NCBI GenBank assembly: GCA_022823665.1
Contig: JAJEHN010000020.1
Coordinates: 39,912-103,911, forward strand
Origin: Thermoanaerobaculia bacterium
Lineage (GTDB): Bacteria; Acidobacteriota; Thermoanaerobaculia; Multivoradales; Multivoraceae
DNA length: 64,000 nt
Direction of reading: 5' to 3'
Every line of letters begins with the position of its first letter. Within the stretch, counting starts at the first letter, position 1. Shown here piece after piece: positions 15,066 to 23,932 of the stretch. Under the pieces are notes generated by a model. It did no database searches. It was not told where the DNA came from and saw only the letters and a program-made list of their open reading frames with translations. The position numbers and the translations under genes are program-made.

Positions 15066-18000
15066 CTACTGGTTCGGCGCGTCGGCGGCTGCACGCCGCA
15101 ACCGGATCACCAGTCCTTCCTGTCGCTGACCGGCAGTGGCGTTCAATGGAATCTCGGTGCTTTCGTAGCCCTGCCGGGAAACCAGCAACCGCTCGGCGTT
15201 CGTGCGCAGTTCGAGTTCGAACCTGCCTCCGTCGACGGCAAAGACAGCCGAGGCGTTGGCGACCAGGGACCCGAGCTCGCCACCGCTCGCGAGGACGCCG
15301 ATGGTGACCGCGTCGGCGGCTATGAGCTGCGCGAAGTCGAGCGGCCGGCCGGTTTCGTCGTCGACGACGATGCCGGCGAGGGTGGCCAGGGCCGGCTCGA
15401 GTTCGATGCGGACGCCCTCCAGATCCGCTTGCAGTTCGATCGATCGGAACTCGGTGGAGTTGAAGTCAGCAGAGCCGATGCTCAACTGGTTCAGGCCGGG
15501 CGTGAGCCCTTCGAGCGCGAAGCGGCCCTGGTGATCGGTCGTGGTGGACTGGCCGTTCGGTTCGCCGGGAGCAGAGGCCGCCAGCACGGCGCCGGGCACA
15601 GGCCGGCCGCCCTCCAACACTTGTCCGGCGAGGCGAAGGCCGCGTTCGAAGGGCAGCTCCACAAAGACCTCGGCAAGCCCCTGCTCGATGGTCGCGGAGC
15701 GCTCCACGCTCCGGGCCGAAGTTGGATCACCCTTCCTCGCGGTGACCCTCCACGTTCCTGGCCCGACGCCTTCGATGACGAAGTTCCCTGCGGCGTCCGG
15801 CGTCGCCTCGAGCCGGCGGATGTCCTGCCAGGCCCTGATGTCCACCTGCGCCAGATCGGACGGCGTCAGCCCGGTGACGACGCCGACGATCGAGGCTCCC
15901 GGTTCCAGCACGATCTCGATGCCGTCGACGGAGGCCTCGGCGATCTCGACCGGTTGCGCCGGTCCACCGTCCGCGTAGCCGGGTGACCGCGCAGTGATGG
16001 TGTAGCGGCCGGGTTCGAGGCCCGTGACGCGGAAAGCACCGTTGCTGTCGGCAACCGTGTTCGCCCGGTGGAACTCCGTATCGAGCGAGAACTCCGTTGT
16101 TGCCTCGATGGTTGCCAGAGGGAGGGGGGAGCCATCGCCGGATCGGACCGATCCGCTGATCTCCGCGCCGGGATGAAGTGCGACGCGCAGTTCGTTGGGA
16201 CCAGGCGAGAGCTGCACCTGGCGCAACGCGTCCCGGAGTTGGTCGTGTTCGACCTTGACGTCGGCGGTGCCGGGAGAGATGTCGACCCTTGTCCGTCCGC
16301 TGCCGTCGGTGCGGCCGTACCCCTGGAATCCGGCTTCGCCTTCGGGTCGGACCTGGACCACGGCGTCGGCAACGGGTTCGCCGGGCAACGTCGTGACGAA
16401 GACGGTCAACTCGTCGGGTGTACCCAGGATCAGCTCGATCTCGTGCTGATCGCCCGCGGCCAACTCGATTCCCTCGACCTTCGCCGCTTCGTGTTGGTGA
16501 TGCGCGTCGGCCGACCAGGTGCCTGGTACGAGGTTGTCGAACCGGAACCGGCCTTCGGTGTCCGTCGAGGCGCGGGGGGACATTTCCTCCCGCTCCCAGA
16601 CACGCGGATCGCCTCCGGCACGGTAGTCCAACTCGATCCGGAGTCTGACGAGTCCGCCGGCAACGCCGTTCCCGCCGTTGTCGAGGACGCGGCCGTGGAG
16701 AGAGGCTCCCGGTACAAGTTCGATGCGGACCGGCGCCTGGCTGTTGGCGCGAACGCCGGGCCGGAGGAGCAACGGGTAGCCGGACGCCCGCACCGCGAGA
16801 TCGACGAAGTCTGAGGAGAGGCCGGCCAGCCGAAAGCGGCCGTCGGCATCCGTTGTCGACTCCCTCTCCGCGGATTGCCCGGCCTGGTAGCGGCCTCGCG
16901 CCTTGACAACGACGCCGGCGACGGGTTGTCCGTCCGAACCGGCGACGATGCCGTGAATCCTCTGGCCGGTCGGCAGACTGAACTCGCCGAGGTCGAGGTC
17001 CGAGTCGCCTGCCGGAACCTCGATGTCCGAGGGCGTGCGCTCCGCGTACTCGGGGTGGGTGATCCGTATCTCGTAGCTGCCCGGGGCGGCAGCGGGAAAC
17101 GCAAACCCGCCGTTCCCGTCGGTCGTCGTGGCCGTCGCCGGTGCGTCGAAAGTGGACCGGAACTCGGACTCGTCAAGTGGCCAGAGCAACGCGACGTGGG
17201 CCGCAGCCACGAAAGTCCCCTGGTCATCGACGACCGTGCCCACGACGCGCCGGCCCCTCTGGAGCACGAGTTCGACCGGCTCGATGACCTGGTCCGATTC
17301 GAAGGGGGGTAGATCGACCAGAGCGTAGGCGTAGCCCGGTGCGTACGCAGTCAGCCGGTAGGTATAGCCGTAGGCCGTCTCTTCCACGCGAAAGGTGCCG
17401 TCGGGGGCCGAAACAGTAGGTGAGGGATCAATCGGGTAGCCGGGTACGAACCCGCCGGCGCGCGGCGTGGCCCAGATCTTCGCCCCGGCTACGGGTCTGG
17501 CCTCACTGTCCGTGACCAGGCCGTGAATTGGCACCGAAGGTTCGAGCCCGATCTTCACTTCCTCAGGATTCTCCGCCTCGGAAGCTGAGACATCGGTGGT
17601 CGCGGATCGATAGTGCGTGGCGGCTACGACAAGCTGCATCCGCTCCCGCGAGGGCGGCATGCTCAGGTCGAATGTGCCGGTCGGTCCGCTGGAGTCGCCG
17701 AAACCGGGGGAGCCCTGGACCCAGACCGCCGCGCCGTGGACCGAGAGGCCCGAGACCGTGTCGACTACTCGACCGGGAACACGAATGGAGGCTTCGAGTC
17801 GCACCTCCAGCACGCTCTCCGCCGTCGCGGCGGACGTGCGTACGGGGATCTCGGCGAAAGCGTGGTCCGCGCGCTCGAAGTGCCAGATCGCTTCGGAGCC
17901 GCCGACAGGACCGACCACCGCCTCACCGTTCTCGTCGGTGACGGTCAGGGGTGCCCGCCGGCTTCCCGGCTGGCTGGCGGCGCGGACCAGAACCCGCGGC

Positions 18001-18809
18001 TCCGGTCGGCCCTCGGGGCCGCGGACGTGAAGTCGGATAGCGGCGGAGCGCTCCAGGTGGAACACGGCACGGCCTGACTGGGTCCTGGCTTCCCCCAGGC
18101 TGAAGTCCTTCGCATGGACCGCGACGTTGGCGTCCGCCGTCGGCATCAGGAAGCGGGCGATCCCATCCGCGCCGGTATGGGATGCGCGACGATGATAGGT
18201 GGGATAGATCTCCTGAGCCTGCAGTCGTGAGCGCTTCCCCTCGCGCGCATCGCTACGCCTCTGGCGGAGCGCGCCGGTGTAGCCAGGCGATCTCCATGGG
18301 TGTGGATCCGCTATGACCAGAGCGCCCTCGACGGGCTGGTCGTCCGCATCCAGCACGCGGACCGCGACACGGTGGCGGTCCGGCACTTCGATCGGTTCGA
18401 CGACCTGGAACCCCTTGAGCGGCGTCAGCGCGCCGTGGACAAGAGGCGCGGTGTCGGCGGGCTGGTTTGCCTGCGCCTGGGGCCAGACCTCGATCCGATA
18501 GGGCCCGACCTCCAGGGCCGACAGCGAGTACGACCCGTCCGATCCGGAAACCGTACGGTCGACGACCGCCGGCAGCGCGTCGGCGGCACCCAGTAACTGG
18601 AGTCCGACCTCGTACTCGCTCGGGTAGGGCCGAAGTACGACCTCGACATCGGCGACTGGCACTCCGCGCTCGTCGACCAGTGTGCCGGTCGCGGTGTGTG
18701 GCCGGTCGGCTGGCTGCGCAGGAACGGGGTCGGCGTTGACCGTGGTGAGGCCGAGGCACAGCAGCGCACCGAGCAAGCTCAGCCGCGATCTGTTTGCGAG
18801 ACGGGACAT
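15066..18809 (-). CDS. Giant secreted protein of carboxypeptidase-regulatory-like repeats, copy A
   Basis: 1247 residues with an N-terminal signal (LSLLGALLCLGLTTVNA). The mature protein is a string of roughly a dozen ~80-100-residue beta-sandwich modules of the CarboxypepD_reg/Cna-B kind. Recurrent signatures are G-x-V-x-D-x-x-G-x-P-V-A-x-A and LxPGxYxIxxxxPGY, for example GLEPGRYTITARSPGYADGG. There is no catalytic peptidase domain, so a structural, adhesive or scaffold role outside the cytoplasm is likely. It is a full-length paralogue of the protein at 19360-23145, and its end (APNQ) is also found in the fragment at 18918-19270. No LPxTG or other anchor is visible. Confidence 0.83.
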   Translation of the reverse strand: MSRLANRSRLSLLGALLCLGLTTVNADPVPAQPADRPHTATGTLVDERGVPVADVEVVLRPYPSEYEVGLQLLGAADALPAVVDRTVSGSDGSYSLSALEVGPYRIEVWPQAQANQPADTAPLVHGALTPLKGFQVVEPIEVPDRHRVAVRVLDADDQPVEGALVIADPHPWRSPGYTGALRQRRSDAREGKRSRLQAQEIYPTYHRRASHTGADGIARFLMPTADANVAVHAKDFSLGEARTQSGRAVFHLERSAAIRLHVRGPEGRPEPRVLVRAASQPGSRRAPLTVTDENGEAVVGPVGGSEAIWHFERADHAFAEIPVRTSAATAESVLEVRLEASIRVPGRVVDTVSGLSVHGAAVWVQGSPGFGDSSGPTGTFDLSMPPSRERMQLVVAATHYRSATTDVSASEAENPEEVKIGLEPSVPIHGLVTDSEARPVAGAKIWATPRAGGFVPGYPIDPSPTVSAPDGTFRVEETAYGYTYRLTAYAPGYAYALVDLPPFESDQVIEPVELVLQRGRRVVGTVVDDQGTFVAAAHVALLWPLDESEFRSTFDAPATATTTDGNGGFAFPAAAPGSYEIRITHPEYAERTPSDIEVPAGDSDLDLGEFSLPTGQRIHGIVAGSDGQPVAGVVVKARGRYQAGQSAERESTTDADGRFRLAGLSSDFVDLAVRASGYPLLLRPGVRANSQAPVRIELVPGASLHGRVLDNGGNGVAGGLVRLRIELDYRAGGDPRVWEREEMSPRASTDTEGRFRFDNLVPGTWSADAHHQHEAAKVEGIELAAGDQHEIELILGTPDELTVFVTTLPGEPVADAVVQVRPEGEAGFQGYGRTDGSGRTRVDISPGTADVKVEHDQLRDALRQVQLSPGPNELRVALHPGAEISGSVRSGDGSPLPLATIEATTEFSLDTEFHRANTVADSNGAFRVTGLEPGRYTITARSPGYADGGPAQPVEIAEASVDGIEIVLEPGASIVGVVTGLTPSDLAQVDIRAWQDIRRLEATPDAAGNFVIEGVGPGTWRVTARKGDPTSARSVERSATIEQGLAEVFVELPFERGLRLAGQVLEGGRPVPGAVLAASAPGEPNGQSTTTDHQGRFALEGLTPGLNQLSIGSADFNSTEFRSIELQADLEGVRIELEPALATLAGIVVDDETGRPLDFAQLIAADAVTIGVLASGGELGSLVANASAVFAVDGGRFELELRTNAERLLVSRQGYESTEIPLNATAGQRQEGLVIRLRRAAADAPNQ

Positions 18810-18917
18810 CCCCGGATTCTAGAGGCCGCGTGTTCCAGGTGGTGCGTGCGGTCAGTTCGGCCGGTCTGGGCGTGGACTTCAGGTGTCGCCGTGGCTCTTG
18901 GGCGCTCGGGCCGGGCG

Positions 18918-19270
18918 CTACTGGTTTGGTGATTCGGCCGCTGCCGGTTGTAGCCGAATCACCACATCCTCCCGGTGCTCGCCCGGCGCGATGTTCAGCG
19001 GAATCTGAGTGCTCTCGTACCCGTCGCGGGTGACCCGCACATGGTCGGCGTTCGCGCGCAGCTCAAGTTCGAACTCGCCCTGAGGTTGGCTGAACGAGAA
19101 ACTGGTACCGACGAACGATTCGTCGGCTTCACCTGCCGCGATGGCGTCGATCGTGGCTGCGTCCGCGGCGATCAGATGCGCAAGGTAGATCGGTTCGCCG
19201 GTGGCGGCGTTGACGACCACGCCGGCGATCGTCGCCGCAGCCGCTTCCAGCTCGATGCGGACGCCCTCCA
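18918..19270 (-). pseudogene. Orphan C-terminal fragment of a third giant repeat protein
   Basis: About 117 codons closely similar to the C-termini of both neighbouring giant genes: LEGVRIELEAAAATIAGVVV, RVTRDGYESTQIPLNIAPGEH and a final SPNQ. No signal peptide or upstream modules exist. Homology stops abruptly at 19270/19271, where sequence from the 3' end of a small lipoprotein gene begins on the other strand. An ATG at 19277 would give a 119-residue ORF, but that codon belongs to the joined foreign segment. It is best read as a deletion remnant of a third tandem copy. Confidence 0.8.
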
Positions 19271-19308
19271 GGAGCATGCCTGAGCTTGCGGCCAGAGCGG
19301 GCTGTTAG
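19271..19308 (+). pseudogene. 3' remnant of a second small lipoprotein gene
   Basis: These 38 bases match 23843-23880, the last 12 codons plus stop of the lipoprotein gene, at 37 of 38 positions and encode SMPELAARAGC then TAG. Similarity continues at about 73% over the next 45 bases (19309-19353 against 23881-23925). All upstream coding sequence is missing. Confidence 0.82.
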
Positions 19309-19359
19309 CCCGGCGGATCGACCGCCGGACTGCTTGGCGTTCAGAGCGAAGCCGAGTGT

Positions 19360-22300
19360 TTAGGGCGGCGCCGGCTGCAGCCGGATCACCAGCCCTTCGA
19401 CGTGCTCGCCCGGCGCGATGTTCAGGGGAATCCGAGTACTCTCGTACCCGTCGCGTGTCACCCACACATGGGCGGCTGTCGCGCTCAGCTCCAGTGTGAA
19501 CCTGCCGGCGTCCAGGCTTAGCGTGGAACTGACGCCGACGAGCGGGCCGTCACGGTCCCCGTCCGCCGCTAGGACGGCGATCGTGGCGGCGTCGCCGGCC
19601 ATCAGATAGGCGAAGTCGAGCGGCTGGCCGGTCCCGGCGTCGACGACGACGCCGGTGACGGTGGCTGCGGCCGGCGTGTATTCGATAAGGACGCCCTCCA
19701 GGTCGGTTTGCAGATCGATCGCCTGGTACTGCGTGCCGCTGTAGTCCGGCCGGGTGACGACCACTTCTTGTGGGCCGGGGTCGAGTCCTTCCATTGCGAA
19801 GCGGCCTTCCTGGTCGGCCCGCGTTTCGTGATCGCCAACGATCAGTCTGGCGCCGCCGAGAGGCGCACCGCCCTCGACCACCTGCCCGGACAGGCGAAGG
19901 CCGCGTTCGAAAGGCAGTTCGACGAAGACCTCGGCCGCACCCCGTTCGATCGTCACGGTCCGTTCGACGGTGCGCTCCCACTCGCCCTTGATCGCCGTGA
20001 CCTCCCAGGTCCCCGGGCCGATTCCCGGCACCGAGAAGTTCCCCTCGGAGTCCGCCGTGGCGTCGCGGTAACGGGGCCCCTTCCAGGCGCTGATCTCTAC
20101 CTGGGCCAGATCGGACGGCGACAGCCCGGTCACGACGCCGGTGATCGCGGTTTCCGGTTCCAGCACGATCTCGATGCCTTCGATGGCGGTGTCGCCGATC
20201 TCGATCGGCTCGTTGGGGCCGCCGTCGGCATGGCCGGATGCGCGTGCCGTGAGGATGTAGCGGCGTGACTCGAGCCCGGTGATGCGGAAGTCACCGTTCT
20301 GGTCGGAGACGGTGTTCGCGCGGTGCGCCTCGACATCGCGGGAGTACTCGGTATCGGCTTCGACCGTGGCCAGCGCCAGAGGGGCGCCGTCGTATGAACG
20401 CACCGTGCCGCCGATCTCCAGGCCGGGCTGCAGCTCGAACCTGAGTTCGTTGTCGCCCGGCTCGAGTTGGACTTCCCGCGACGCGTCCCGGAGCTTCCGG
20501 TGGGAGACCTCGACCGTGGCCGGGCCCGGGTCGATGTCCATCTCCGCCTGCCCGCTGCCGTCCGTCCGTCCGGAACCGCCTGGCAGGACCTCGCCGGGGG
20601 ACTGGACCCTGATGTACGCCTGCGCCACCGGTTCTCCCGCATCCGTCGTGACGATCACCGTCAATCGGTCTCGCGTCCGCAGTAGCAGTTCGACTTCTCG
20701 CTCGGCGCCCGGCACCAGCTCGATCCGGTCGAGCTTCGCACTCTCCGTCCCCTTGCTCGCTCCTGCTGACCACGTGCCGGCCATGAGGCCCTCGAAACGG
20801 AACCGGCCCTCGGCGTTCGTCGTCCGTTGCGGGTCGGTGTCCTCATAGTCCCAAAATTGCCAATCCACGCCGCCGAAGAGGTCATGTTCGATACTGAGGG
20901 ACACGGGAATGCCGGCGGCCCCGTTGCCACCGCTGTCCAGCACCCGGCCGCTGAGGGAAGCTCCGGGCTCGAGTTCGAACAGGACAGGCTCGTCGTTGTT
21001 CGGGCGTACGCCCGCGCGGGTGAGCACCGGGTAGCCCGATGCCCGTACCCCCAGGTCCACGAGACCGGACGAGAGACCCTCGATGCGGAAACGACCGTCG
21101 ACATCGGAAGTCGCCGTCCTGGTCGGAGCCTCGCCAGTGCCATGCTGACTCATGGATCGGATCGTGGCGCCGGCTAACGGTCTTCCATCGGGGCCGGTGA
21201 CGATGCCGTGGATCGTGGCGCCGGCGACCAGGGTCAGGTCGCCGATGTCGAAGTCCGATTCGCCGGCCGGCACGGCGACTCGCGTCGTCGGGCGCTGGGC
21301 ATACCTGGAGTGTCCGACGTCGACTTCGTACTCGCCCGGGGCGGTGCCCGGGAGTACGAAGGCGCCCTGGGCGTTCGTCGTTGCCGCCGTGGAGGGCCTG
21401 TCCCACAGTGACCGGAACTCGGACGGATCCAGCGGCCAGAGCAGCGAGACCTCGGCCTGAGCCACCGGGCTTCCGTCGGTGTCGACGACCGAGCCGACCA
21501 CTCGGCGTCCCCTGGTCAGCACGAGATGAACAGGGTCGACGGCCATACCCGGCTCAACAGGCGGCACGTCGAGGACGGAACTGGCGTAGCCCGTTGCCTG
21601 CGCGGTCAGACGGTAGGCGTAGCCGTACAGGGCCTCCTCCACGTGGAAGGCGCCGTCCGGCCCGGAGGTGGCCGGGCCGGACGCGAGCGGGGAGGGGGAC
21701 GGGGCGTCGGCGCCGCGCGGTTCGGCCCGGATGCGTGCGCCGGCAACGGGTTGTCCGGCGTCGTCCGTGACCAGGCCCCGAAGGGGCGCCGAAGGAGTCA
21801 ATCCGATCCGAACTTCCTCCCGGTTGAGCAGGTCCGCGGCGCGGACGTCGATTCGCTCGGGAAGGAAGCCGGCCGCCGTCGCCTGCAGGCGCGTTGTTCG
21901 GGGAGCGGGGCGGATGTTCAGGTCGAATGCGCCGGTGTAGTCGCTGAACGCGTTGTGGTCCGGAAACAGCTGCGCCCAGATTGCGGCGCCGTGGATTGGC
22001 AGGCCGGACGCCACGTCGACGATCCGGCCCGGAATCCGCAGGGGATCTTCGAGTCTCACGTCGATGATTCGCTGGCGTTCCGGCGAATCGGCCGGTTGCG
22101 CGGCCGGAAGGGAAACGTGGGCGAAAGCGCCGTCGGCTGCTTCGACTTCCAGGCCGGCTTCCACGCCGGATGTTCTCCCGATGACCGCTTCGCCGTTCTC
22201 GTCGGTGATCACCAGCGGCGTGTCGAAGCCGCCGAGCGCGACGGGGGTGGCGGCGAAGGTTCTGCGGGCGGCGGACCCGCCGGCATTCCCGATCCGGTCG

Positions 22301-23145
22301 CGGGCGCTCGCGGTGCGGATCACCGCACCGGGAACCGGCGCACCAGTAGGACCGCGGACCGGCAGCCGAACGCCGGGATCCGGCTCCAGGCGCAATGCGG
22401 CACGGCCGGCTCTCGTCTCGCCCTTGCCGAGGACGAATCCGGTCGCCGAGACGACGACGGTGCAGTCCGCGGTCGGCATGGCGAGCCGCGCGATTCCCTC
22501 TGCATCGGTGCGAGAGGGGGAGGGGTGGTAGGTGGGGAAGACGTGCTGCTCCGCCGGCGGCGAGTAGTTTTCCGACGTCCTGTTGAGGACCATCCGGCCG
22601 AAGGCAGCGGCGGTGCGAGGCGACATCAGGTCGGCGGGGTTCGCTACGACCAGGGCGTCCGCGATCGGCCGATCGTCGGTGTCCAGTACCCGAATGGCGA
22701 CGAGATGGCGGTCGGGCACGTCGACGGTCTCCACGATCCGGGCGCCCTTGAGCGGGACGATGACTCCCTGGACGAGCGGCATGGCGTTCCCTGGTTCGTC
22801 CGGGGCTGCCGAACGCCCGAACTCGAGCCGGTAAGGCCCGGCCGCTGGCGCCGAGAGCGAGAAGACCCCGTCCTCGTCGGAGCGGGCGCGGTCAACGGCT
22901 TCGGGCAATGCGTCCGGGTGGCCGAGAACGTAGAGGTCTGCTTCGAAGGCGCTCGGATGCGGTCGGAGAACGACCTCGATGTCGGCGGCAGAAGCGCCGC
23001 GGTCGTCGACGAGCGTGCCGGTGACGGTGGACGGCCACTGGGCGGCGGGTTGGGCCCGGAGGGGGCCGGCGGCAAGGCCGGCGAGGCCGAGGCACAGCAG
23101 TATCCGGGGCATCTTCAAGTGCAACCTGCACCCGGAAAAGGTCAT
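19360..23145 (-). CDS. Giant secreted protein of carboxypeptidase-regulatory-like repeats, copy C
   Basis: 1261 residues. The signal is PRILLCLGLAGLAAGPLRAQ; translation may begin at 23145 or at the ATG at 23112, which gives a tidier signal peptide. The mature part is the same chain of beta-sandwich modules as copy A and is collinear with it: TGTLVDDRGASAADIEVVL, GAAIWAQLF, VVGSVVDTDGSPVAQAEVSL and GLESRRYILTARASGHADGG. No enzyme domain and no membrane anchor are visible. The C-terminus (IPLNIAPGEHVEGLVIRLQ) is nearly that of the 18918-19270 fragment. It is transcribed divergently from the small lipoprotein gene at 23248. Confidence 0.83.
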   Translation of the reverse strand: MTFSGCRLHLKMPRILLCLGLAGLAAGPLRAQPAAQWPSTVTGTLVDDRGASAADIEVVLRPHPSAFEADLYVLGHPDALPEAVDRARSDEDGVFSLSAPAAGPYRLEFGRSAAPDEPGNAMPLVQGVIVPLKGARIVETVDVPDRHLVAIRVLDTDDRPIADALVVANPADLMSPRTAAAFGRMVLNRTSENYSPPAEQHVFPTYHPSPSRTDAEGIARLAMPTADCTVVVSATGFVLGKGETRAGRAALRLEPDPGVRLPVRGPTGAPVPGAVIRTASARDRIGNAGGSAARRTFAATPVALGGFDTPLVITDENGEAVIGRTSGVEAGLEVEAADGAFAHVSLPAAQPADSPERQRIIDVRLEDPLRIPGRIVDVASGLPIHGAAIWAQLFPDHNAFSDYTGAFDLNIRPAPRTTRLQATAAGFLPERIDVRAADLLNREEVRIGLTPSAPLRGLVTDDAGQPVAGARIRAEPRGADAPSPSPLASGPATSGPDGAFHVEEALYGYAYRLTAQATGYASSVLDVPPVEPGMAVDPVHLVLTRGRRVVGSVVDTDGSPVAQAEVSLLWPLDPSEFRSLWDRPSTAATTNAQGAFVLPGTAPGEYEVDVGHSRYAQRPTTRVAVPAGESDFDIGDLTLVAGATIHGIVTGPDGRPLAGATIRSMSQHGTGEAPTRTATSDVDGRFRIEGLSSGLVDLGVRASGYPVLTRAGVRPNNDEPVLFELEPGASLSGRVLDSGGNGAAGIPVSLSIEHDLFGGVDWQFWDYEDTDPQRTTNAEGRFRFEGLMAGTWSAGASKGTESAKLDRIELVPGAEREVELLLRTRDRLTVIVTTDAGEPVAQAYIRVQSPGEVLPGGSGRTDGSGQAEMDIDPGPATVEVSHRKLRDASREVQLEPGDNELRFELQPGLEIGGTVRSYDGAPLALATVEADTEYSRDVEAHRANTVSDQNGDFRITGLESRRYILTARASGHADGGPNEPIEIGDTAIEGIEIVLEPETAITGVVTGLSPSDLAQVEISAWKGPRYRDATADSEGNFSVPGIGPGTWEVTAIKGEWERTVERTVTIERGAAEVFVELPFERGLRLSGQVVEGGAPLGGARLIVGDHETRADQEGRFAMEGLDPGPQEVVVTRPDYSGTQYQAIDLQTDLEGVLIEYTPAAATVTGVVVDAGTGQPLDFAYLMAGDAATIAVLAADGDRDGPLVGVSSTLSLDAGRFTLELSATAAHVWVTRDGYESTRIPLNIAPGEHVEGLVIRLQPAPP

Positions 23146-23247
23146 TCCTAGAGTCTAGGGGATGGTGTTCGCGGCCTTTCTGGGGCCGCCCTTCTTGGGA
23201 CCACGAAGCTGCTCTCCTGCCATTGGGCGGTCGCGTAGTGTTCTGGT

Positions 23248-23880
23248 GTGGCGCTACCGGCTAGTCGAGGAGGCGAACACCGTTGGCGAAGAGCTGCGCT
23301 CGGCGCTCTGGGAACTGCGTTGCTCTTCACTGGCTGTCACTGGGTGGATCCGCAGTGTCTGGGGCCGGGCTTAGGTGTCAGTGCGAGGCGACAGCATGGC
23401 GTACTGCTGCAGTTGAGCTTGACCTTGGAGTACAAGCGCTACACGGAGTCCCTCTCACTGACCATTGATGGAGCGGGCGGAGTGGAGCTAACGGAGATAG
23501 GCGGCGCCGTTACAAGCTGTCGGCGCATGACGGACGAAGAGGATGAGGGCTTGGCGAATCTGTGGTCCGGCGAGGCACTTCCGAGGCCCCTTCCGCAATG
23601 CGGTCCCGGCTACGCGTACATGCTCTATGAAGAGCGCGCCTGCCGTGAGAGCCTGCGCGAGTTGAACGAGCGCAGACGTGCCTTTCTGCCTCGCGCATGG
23701 GTGCTCTACAACACTGGGGACCGGCGAGTCTCTTTCTCCTGGGACTTGGACTCGGAGCTGCCAGAGGAGCTCGAGGGAGCTTTCACCAGCACACTAGGCC
23801 TGCTCTGCGGCGAGACCAGCTTGCTGGCCAGGAAGCTCCGTCGGAGCATGCCTGAGCTTGCGGCCAGAGCGGGCTGCTAG
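23248..23880 (+). CDS. Hypothetical small lipoprotein, divergent partner of the giant repeat protein
   Basis: 210 residues from a GTG start. The N-terminus is basic (GGEHRWRR), then hydrophobic, then a lipobox-like LLFTGC near residue 30, so it is predicted to be a lipoprotein. The rest contains Cys pairs (PQC, SCRRM, QCGPGY, RACRE, LLCGE) and a beta-rich central part (LQLSLTLEYKRYTESLSLTI). I recognise no family. Third codon positions look noticeably less GC-rich than in neighbouring genes. The last 38 bases are duplicated at 19271-19308, showing the gene belongs to a unit that has been copied together with the giant repeat protein. Confidence 0.65.
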   Translation: MALPASRGGEHRWRRAALGALGTALLFTGCHWVDPQCLGPGLGVSARRQHGVLLQLSLTLEYKRYTESLSLTIDGAGGVELTEIGGAVTSCRRMTDEEDEGLANLWSGEALPRPLPQCGPGYAYMLYEERACRESLRELNERRRAFLPRAWVLYNTGDRRVSFSWDLDSELPEELEGAFTSTLGLLCGETSLLARKLRRSMPELAARAGC

Positions 23881-23932
23881 CAGGGCGGATCGGCTGCGGG
23901 GTTGTCTGGCGCTGAGAGTGAAGCCCGAGAGG

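Noticed and set aside
18918..19277. The 119-residue frame taken as a real small gene
   Set aside because: Its ATG comes from the joined lipoprotein-gene remnant, there is no signal peptide or ribosome-binding site, and it equals only the last domain of the giant proteins. Called a pseudogene instead.
21526..23151. Plus-strand frame opposite the 5' part of the second giant repeat protein
   Set aside because: Antisense shadow. The minus strand has a signal peptide and regular beta-sandwich repeats.
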